The notes under the pieces: generated by a model
What the model was told of the DNA's origin: nothing
Database searches by the model: none
The model's input: only the letters and a program-made list of their open reading frames with translations
NCBI GenBank assembly: GCA_018817125.1
Contig: JAHIUN010000006.1
Span: 1-64,000 of the forward strand
Length of the DNA stretch: 64,000 bases
Reading direction: 5' to 3'
Source: Patescibacteria group bacterium
Lineage (GTDB): Bacteria; Patescibacteriota; Gracilibacteria; UM-FILTER-43-11
Part shown: in pieces, positions 59,822 through 64,000 of the stretch
Numbering within the stretch: position 1 is the first letter of the stretch
Layout of the letters: each line of letters starts with the position of its first letter
Program-made: the position numbers and the translations under genes

Positions 59822-60067
59822 GTGCAAACGACCGTGCGCAAGCTTACATGGAGAGATAATGACCCGATGACCCAGAAGGCTGTCGAAGCCATCCGTTCAA
59901 AGGGGGTGGCCAAAAAGCCTATGACCCAAAAGGAAGCAGGTCAGATCCTCTTAGAGGGTCTGGATATAATTTTGCAGAAAAGGATGGAGAGGCGAGGTCC
60001 GCGACAGGGAGTATGTTCCATCGCGTTTGAAGAGGCTGATACCACGGAGTCATTCACAATATTGTGA
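59822..60067 (+). CDS. Small hypothetical protein with strong ribosome site
   Basis: An 81-residue basic, helical, cytoplasmic protein. It has two related segments, DNDPMTQKAVEAIRSKG and AKKPMTQKEAGQILLEG, then a basic stretch (QKRMERRGPRQG) and an acidic end. No family recognised. The GTG at 59822 is chosen because AAAGGAG lies five bases upstream; another GTG six bases earlier overlaps that site. It is GC-rich and closes the five-member set sharing boxA-like leaders. Its stop codon overlaps a possible 25-codon reading frame (GTGA). Confidence 0.65.
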   Translation: MQTTVRKLTWRDNDPMTQKAVEAIRSKGVAKKPMTQKEAGQILLEGLDIILQKRMERRGPRQGVCSIAFEEADTTESFTIL

Positions 60068-60141
60068 AAGGAGGCGGACTAGAGAAAATCGTAGCCAAAG
60101 CAGTACTTGCCGGCTATCTGTGCCGGAAGGCGATTCATTGA
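60064..60141 (+). CDS. Possible 25-codon coupled ORF ending at a hairpin-embedded UGA
   Basis: GTG at 60064 overlaps the stop of the preceding gene (GTGA). The product would be a short basic helix (LEKIVAKAVLAGYLCRKAIH). The UGA (60139-60141) lies in a GCGATTCA/TGAATCGC hairpin. The frame stays open beyond it and reads IAEVKKAWERLEKHLVRSNE. AAAGGAGG at 60067-60074 has no start codon at the right distance. It may be a decayed gene or chance. Confidence 0.25.
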   Translation: MKGGGLEKIVAKAVLAGYLCRKAIH

Positions 60142-60208
60142 ATCGCAGAAGTAAAAAAGGCTTGGGAACGCCTGGAAAAGCACCTCGTTCGGAGCAACGA
60201 GATGCTCC
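60130..60208 (+). promoter_or_regulatory. Structured 3' region with alternative hairpins
   Basis: GCGATTCA/TGAATCGC (60130-60146). CTCGTT (60184-60189) with AACGAG (60196-60201) is mutually exclusive with GGAGC (60191-60195) with GCTCC (60204-60208). Switching between the two could control the downstream terminator. The region 60068-60321 holds no convincing full gene. Confidence 0.4.
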
Positions 60209-60321
60209 ATGGTACCGCGTTATCAACTCCGACTTCCGCAACCTTTAGCCTTCTTGTCCCGTCTCATTTTCTCAGTATCGGTCTCCGAGAGAGTGCCGGG
60301 ACTGGAAGCGATGTGCTCTGT

Positions 60322-60347
60322 GCCCTCTCTACTTCGGTGGGGAGGGC
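60322..60347 (+). terminator. UUCG-loop terminator
   Basis: GCCCTCTCTAC and GTGGGGAGGGC form an 11-bp stem (two G-U pairs) around TTCG, followed by GCTTTT. It probably ends the transcript begun near 59647. Confidence 0.75.
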
Positions 60348-60395
60348 GCTTTTAAATTTGCGATTTCAAATTTTGTTGATATTATCCACCCCCTA

Positions 60396-60424
60396 TGTCA
60401 TTCAGAGCGTAGCGAAGAATGACA
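60396..60424. repeat. TGTCATTC / GAATGACA palindrome
   Basis: Perfect 8-bp arms around 13 bases. Related to the GTCATCCTGAA repeats at 8437 and about 30260. Nothing else is seen between the terminator and pfk. Confidence 0.55.
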
Positions 60425-60508
60425 AACAGGGAGAGACAATATACCTGCGCTCCTTTGAATGGCAAACAGGGGATGTCACACATCTAACCCTCTGGATGGC
60501 AAATGGAC

Positions 60509-61735
60509 CTAATCTCTCTCTAAAATCTTCTCCAGATCATAATCTTCCGGATGGTCGACAAATTTCTTGGCCTCTTTGTAGTGCTTTTCTTTCAGGTAAT
60601 GCATATTGTCAAAAGCCAGCTGATAATCCTGCGCGCCCACATCCACGAGCCTTGTTTTGATCTTTCCCGTCTTAGGATCTGCAATGTCTTTAAGGTACAA
60701 TGGAGAAAATTTCCCATTCGCCTTAGCGATCACAATACAGCCCGTATGGCCTTCATCGAACAGCTTTTTAACCCCCATGCCGAGCATGGTGCAATAATTC
60801 ATATCAAATGCGGAAGGGTGGCAGGCGCGGATTTCATACCCCAGTTCAACCGGGCGGCTTTTAACGCCAAGCCCCAATTCCTTTAATTTTTTCTGCAATA
60901 GTACATTAAAAATATGAGCTTTCGACACCGTGCCAAGCTCCGGATGCCCATGTTCATCGAAGGTGAAATTAATGCCGCAATTGGCGATTTCAGACTCTTC
61001 CATGTAATGGAACACCCCTTCGCTAATCATAATAGCGCCATGATGTACGTTAATCGTCTTCCGGATGAGAACGGAAGAAACCATCATATCGATGATCTTG
61101 TTGAAGGTGATTTTTTTGCCCTTGAACATTTCCGGAATAATAACAAGCGGATAATGGCAGGCGGTGCCAATACCAAAGGCCAGATGTCCGGCCTCTCTGC
61201 CCATTACCGAAACCACAAACCAGTTGCCACTGCTTCGTGCATCCTCGTAAACCGTCTGCGCGATACGCGTTCCTTCATTTTTAGCAGTCTCATAGCCAAA
61301 AGTCGGCAATCGATCAGGTAATGGAAGGTCGTTATCAATCGTTTTCGGAACGTGAATATTCTTGATATCAACCTTTTGGTCATTTAGGAATTTGGTGATT
61401 CGGTTGGCAGTCGATGCGGTATCATCTCCGCCGATGGTAACCAATAACTTCACATTATTTTTAGTGAAAAATTTTGTGTTAAATTCAGAATCTTTTGGTT
61501 TATATCTGCTCATCCTAAGCACGCTCCCGCCACGGTTATAAATATAATCCGCATAAGAGAAATTAAACTCTACCGTCTCAGGCTTGTCAGTAAAAATCGT
61601 TTTAGTTCCTTCGTTAAAACCAATTACGCGCCAGCCTTCTTTCAAAAACGATTTCGCAATCGAACTGATCACTGAATTGATTCCGGGTGCGGGTCCGCCA
61701 CTGCACAGAATGGCGACTGTTTTTTGTTCTGGCAT
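60509..61735 (-). CDS. pfk: 6-phosphofructokinase, pyrophosphate-type signature
   Basis: Phosphorylates fructose 6-phosphate; 408 residues. Family motifs are LCSGGPAPGINSVI at the N-terminus, IGGDDTAS (101-108), HVPKTIDNDLP (128-138) and VVSVMGREAGHLA. In ATP-dependent PFK the donor-site residues are GGDG and PGTIDND. Here they are GGDD and PKTIDND, the Asp and Lys pair known to define PPi-dependent enzymes. So it is probably a reversible diphosphate-fructose-6-phosphate phosphotransferase. It is last in the run fba, gap, pfk on the minus strand. Confidence 0.93.
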   Translation of the reverse strand: MPEQKTVAILCSGGPAPGINSVISSIAKSFLKEGWRVIGFNEGTKTIFTDKPETVEFNFSYADYIYNRGGSVLRMSRYKPKDSEFNTKFFTKNNVKLLVTIGGDDTASTANRITKFLNDQKVDIKNIHVPKTIDNDLPLPDRLPTFGYETAKNEGTRIAQTVYEDARSSGNWFVVSVMGREAGHLAFGIGTACHYPLVIIPEMFKGKKITFNKIIDMMVSSVLIRKTINVHHGAIMISEGVFHYMEESEIANCGINFTFDEHGHPELGTVSKAHIFNVLLQKKLKELGLGVKSRPVELGYEIRACHPSAFDMNYCTMLGMGVKKLFDEGHTGCIVIAKANGKFSPLYLKDIADPKTGKIKTRLVDVGAQDYQLAFDNMHYLKEKHYKEAKKFVDHPEDYDLEKILERD

Positions 61736-61759
61736 AGTTTGAAAATTTAAAATTGAAAA

Positions 61760-62767
61760 TTATAAATTCTTCGCGAGAAGCTCCATCATATCCACCAGCC
61801 GATTAGCATATCCCCATTCATTATCGTACCACAGCAGTATTTTAAGCGTCTTGTCACCGATCACTTGGGTCAGTTCAGTGTCCAGAATACTGGAGTGTGG
61901 GTTGCTCTTAAAATCGATAGAAACAAGCGGTTCATCACAATAGTCGATAATCGGTTCATAATAAGGATCACGGGCGATTTCGCGGAAATAATCATTGAAC
62001 GCATCTCTGTCTACCGCCTTTTCCAGTTGCAGAACCACATCACAAACCGAGCTGGTCGCGATGGGCACGCGATAGGCCATTCCATCCAATTTCCCCTTCA
62101 GTTCAGGAATGATTTTGGCGGTCGCCCGTACGGCGCCGGTGGTGGTCGGGATCACGCTCATCGTCGCACTGCGGGCGCGTCTTAAATCACGATTCGAATT
62201 ATCCAACAGGTTCTGAGAATGGGTAAAGGAATGGATTGAGGAGACAGAAGCGGTTATAATACCCCATTTTTCGTGGATCAGTTTAATGGGCGGAGCGATA
62301 CAGTTTGTCGTACAGCTGGCATTAGAAATCACATTGTGTTCGGGCTTCAAATCCTTTTCGTTCACACCCAAAACGAAGGTCGGCGTGTCGTCCTTCATCG
62401 GCGCCGAAACCAGCACTTTTTTAGCGCCGCCCACCAAATGACGGGAAGCAATATCATAAGTTTTTGCCTTGCCGGTACATTCCAAAACCAGATCCACCCC
62501 ATGTTCTTTCCAGGGGACTTCGCTGGCATCTTTGGTGGCAATGCATTTTACCTCTTTATCATCCACCACGATCGTATCACCACCTTTGGCGTAAATATTG
62601 TTATTAATTTTTCCGTGGACTGAATCATATTTTAAAAGATGAGCGCGCATCTCCGCGTCTTCACTGCGCGCGTTGATGGCGACCACTTCGACATTGGGAT
62701 TAAGAAGCGATAATCGATGGACGATCCGTCCGATACGGCCATAGCCGTTAAGACCTATTTTTAACAT
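61760..62767 (-). CDS. gap: Glyceraldehyde-3-phosphate dehydrogenase, second paralogue
   Basis: A 335-residue phosphorylating GAPDH with LNGYGRIGRIVHRL, catalytic Cys in SNASCTTNCIAP, His in SIHSFTHSQ and DNEWGYANRLVDMM. The residue after strand beta2 is Ala33-Arg34-Ser35 (INARSED) in place of the Asp of NAD-specific enzymes such as the copy at 30322. Loss of that Asp with a basic residue next to it favours NADP. A role in a different direction or cofactor balance is inferred. It lies between fba and pfk on the same strand. Confidence 0.95.
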   Translation of the reverse strand: MLKIGLNGYGRIGRIVHRLSLLNPNVEVVAINARSEDAEMRAHLLKYDSVHGKINNNIYAKGGDTIVVDDKEVKCIATKDASEVPWKEHGVDLVLECTGKAKTYDIASRHLVGGAKKVLVSAPMKDDTPTFVLGVNEKDLKPEHNVISNASCTTNCIAPPIKLIHEKWGIITASVSSIHSFTHSQNLLDNSNRDLRRARSATMSVIPTTTGAVRATAKIIPELKGKLDGMAYRVPIATSSVCDVVLQLEKAVDRDAFNDYFREIARDPYYEPIIDYCDEPLVSIDFKSNPHSSILDTELTQVIGDKTLKILLWYDNEWGYANRLVDMMELLAKNL

Positions 62768-62784
62768 GGTGGAGGAGGGTTAAT

Positions 62785-62868
62785 AATAAATTTTTAATTT
62801 ATATTTTTTAATTTTTAATAAAAATTGATTAAAAATTTTAAATTTCAAATTAAAAATTAAAGTGAGCT
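62785..62868. repeat. AT-rich word palindrome without a gene
   Basis: AAATTTTTAATTTATA on the left and AAATTTCAAATTAAAAATT on the right. The words match the 44-bp arms at 50783/51201, but here they are close together with no gene between. Confidence 0.6.
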
Positions 62869-62878
62869 TCCGCACACT

Positions 62879-63808
62879 TTAAAGAGTATTAACATTTCCT
62901 AATATATCCAACTTGTGCATCACCATATCCTTAATGGCATCACGTGCCGGGCCAAGATATTTGCGCGGATCGAAATTAGAAGGATTATCCATAAAAGCCT
63001 TACGGATCGTGCCGGTCATTGCCAGTCGTAGGTCCGTATCAATATTCACCTTGCAAACGGCCATTTTGGCCGCCTTAGAAATCATTGCTTCCGGCACACC
63101 CTTAGCGCCGGGAATATCGCCACCATACTGATTGCACAGCTCAACAAACTCCGGAATAACCGTCGAGGCGCCGTGCAGAACAAGCGGATAGCCTTTTGGC
63201 AGCTTACTGCTGATTACCTCCAGACGTTCAAAATCCAGTTTCGGGTCCCCGCTAAACTTAAACGCACCATGGCTGGTGCCGATAGCAATAGCTAGTGAAT
63301 CCACTCCTGTTCGCTCCACAAACTCCACCGCCTGATCCGGATCGGTATAAGACCCTTCGCCGGAGGCGACTTTCACATCATCTTCCACGCCTTCCAGCTT
63401 GCCCAGCTCCGCTTCCACCACCACGCCTTTTGAGTGGGCGTATTCGACCACCTGTTTGGTAAGGCGTACATTTTCTTCAAAATCATGATGGGATCCGTCG
63501 ATCATTACACTCGTAAAGCCACCATCTACGCACTGTTTGCAGATGTCAAAATCCGCTCCATGGTCTAAATGCATGGCAATCGGAATATCCGGGCACTCCT
63601 CTACAGCGGCCTCGATCAGCTTTTTTAGATAAATAGCATTAGCATATTCACGAGCCCCTTTGGAAACCTGCAAAATCACCGCGCATTTTTTCTCGGCTAC
63701 GCCGGCAATGATCCCCTGGATCAATTCCATGTTGTTCACATTAAAAGCGCCGATGGCATAACCGCCTTCGTACGCTTTTTTAAACATTTCTTTTGTATCA
63801 ACTAACAT
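62879..63808 (-). CDS. fba: Fructose-1,6-bisphosphate aldolase, class II
   Basis: Splits fructose 1,6-bisphosphate with a zinc ion; 309 residues. Motifs are YAIGAFNVNNMELIQ, the zinc site MHLDHGADFD, SVMIDGSHHDFEENV, VEAELGKLEGVEDD, IGTSHGAFKFSGDP and PLVLHGASTVIP, with phosphate-binding GSHH and KVNIDTDLRLA. It is first in the minus-strand run fba, gap, pfk, a clear glycolytic cluster. It has no Shine-Dalgarno. Confidence 0.96.
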   Translation of the reverse strand: MLVDTKEMFKKAYEGGYAIGAFNVNNMELIQGIIAGVAEKKCAVILQVSKGAREYANAIYLKKLIEAAVEECPDIPIAMHLDHGADFDICKQCVDGGFTSVMIDGSHHDFEENVRLTKQVVEYAHSKGVVVEAELGKLEGVEDDVKVASGEGSYTDPDQAVEFVERTGVDSLAIAIGTSHGAFKFSGDPKLDFERLEVISSKLPKGYPLVLHGASTVIPEFVELCNQYGGDIPGAKGVPEAMISKAAKMAVCKVNIDTDLRLAMTGTIRKAFMDNPSNFDPRKYLGPARDAIKDMVMHKLDILGNVNTL

Positions 63809-63871
63809 AATTTTGCAGATTATAGGTTTGATAAAAAATCAGAAATCACAAATCACAAATCAGAAATAAAA

Positions 63872-64000
63872 TTATTTCTTATCTTCTCCCTCAAGAGGCA
63901 TTTCAGCTTGTTCAGGCGGCGTTTCCTCTTTCTTCGGTTCTTCTGCGGGCATCTCAGGTTCAGCGATTTCTTCAGCTACTGGCTCCTCCGCTGGCTTCTC
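63872..64000 (-). CDS. C-terminal end of an acidic Pro/Glu-rich protein (partial)
   Basis: An open frame runs off the right edge and ends at the TAA (63874-63872). The 42 visible residues are almost all Glu, Pro, Ala and Lys (EEPVAEEIAEPEMPAEEPKK, ending EGEDKK), a disordered charged tail. Family cannot be told from this part. It lies upstream of fba on the same strand, 63 bases from the fba start. Confidence 0.65.
   Translation of the reverse strand, partial: EKPAEEPVAEEIAEPEMPAEEPKKEETPPEQAEMPLEGEDKK

Noticed and set aside
60027-60248. A 73-codon frame ending APWYRVINSDFRN, resembling the PWHRVIN motif of alkyltransferase-like proteins
   Set aside because: Only one short motif matches. 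The upstream residues have no such fold, the frame overlaps the 59822 gene, and the AAAGGAGG nearby has no start codon in this frame.
60202-60660. A 152-codon plus-strand frame through the terminator and into the 3' end of pfk
   Set aside because: It crosses a strong UUCG terminator and a dispersed palindrome and overlaps pfk antisense. Only the part before 60321 is mentioned as a possible readthrough frame.
1-64000. UGA recoding (Gly or Trp) as in Absconditabacteria or Mycoplasma
   Set aside because: Well-bounded genes end in UGA at natural C-termini (for example at 4374 and 5338), and in-frame UGA is absent from conserved proteins.

Overview
The window looks like chromosomal DNA of a small-genome bacterium of the Candidate Phyla Radiation (Patescibacteria). 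This rests on gene content and genome style, not on a search. There is a class I (archaeal-type) lysyl-tRNA synthetase. Three four-helix-bundle (S23/IVP-type) genes are present. Short palindromic 'word' repeats fill the gaps, including the CCTGCCTGCC/GGCAGGCAGG palindrome. An SLH-sortase, an LPxTG protein and stand-alone house-keeping genes lie beside many hypothetical secreted proteins. UGA is an ordinary stop in well-supported genes, so the UGA=Gly code of Absconditabacteria/Gracilibacteria is not in use. The order or class cannot be fixed from the window.

Layout. 1-8.4 kb is an accessory region of unrecognised proteins: a 1022-aa protein, two zinc-ribbon membrane proteins with the same C-terminal box, two AT-rich basic/helical proteins and a secreted one-TM protein. 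8.4-12.6 kb holds an ECF sigma factor with a FecR/DUF5667 membrane protein (probable anti-sigma) and a VWA-domain membrane protein. 12.6-27.7 kb carries guaA, glycosyltransferases, murG-ftsW (overlapping), lspA, a TsaE-HD fusion, an O-antigen-ligase-like protein, a solute-binding lipoprotein and a CAP-domain protein. 27.8-38.8 kb has cysS, prs, gap, a beta-CASP nuclease, tRNA-Ser(GCU), ribD, a ComM-like ATPase, RNase J and a prepilin peptidase. 39-50.7 kb has a class A PBP, mfd, dnaN next to a possible origin, an SLH-sortase, two small genes and a sugar nucleotidyltransferase. 50.8-64 kb has a ComEC-like hydrolase, an LPQTG fibronectin-III protein, acetyl-CoA synthetase, an HD hydrolase, lysS and a glycolytic run (fba, gap, PPi-type pfk).

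How the parts work together. murG, ftsW, the PBP, the glycosyltransferases, the O-antigen-ligase-like protein and the nucleotidyltransferase make and decorate the envelope. lspA, the sortase and the LPQTG protein process surface proteins. The prepilin peptidase, ComM-like ATPase and ComEC-like hydrolase fit a type IV pilus/DNA-uptake apparatus. Glycolysis is represented by aldolase, two GAPDHs that differ at the cofactor site and a pyrophosphate-signature phosphofructokinase, alongside AMP-forming acetyl-CoA synthetase.

Two things stand out. First, five unrelated genes (at 3504, 4633, 7658, 12395 and 59822) share one architecture not seen at the other genes. Each has a boxA-like element (best copy TGCTCTTTAACAA, as in rRNA leaders) just after the promoter, a long structured leader, a strong Shine-Dalgarno and a terminator-type hairpin at the end. 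Consensus-type promoters are visible for four of the five. This looks like an antitermination regulon built on an rRNA-style leader. Second, all three four-helix-bundle genes sit between inverted repeats (44, 16 and 10 bp, all perfect), each from a different palindrome family that also occurs empty elsewhere. That geometry resembles the intervening sequences of 23S rRNA, but here it is in intergenic DNA.
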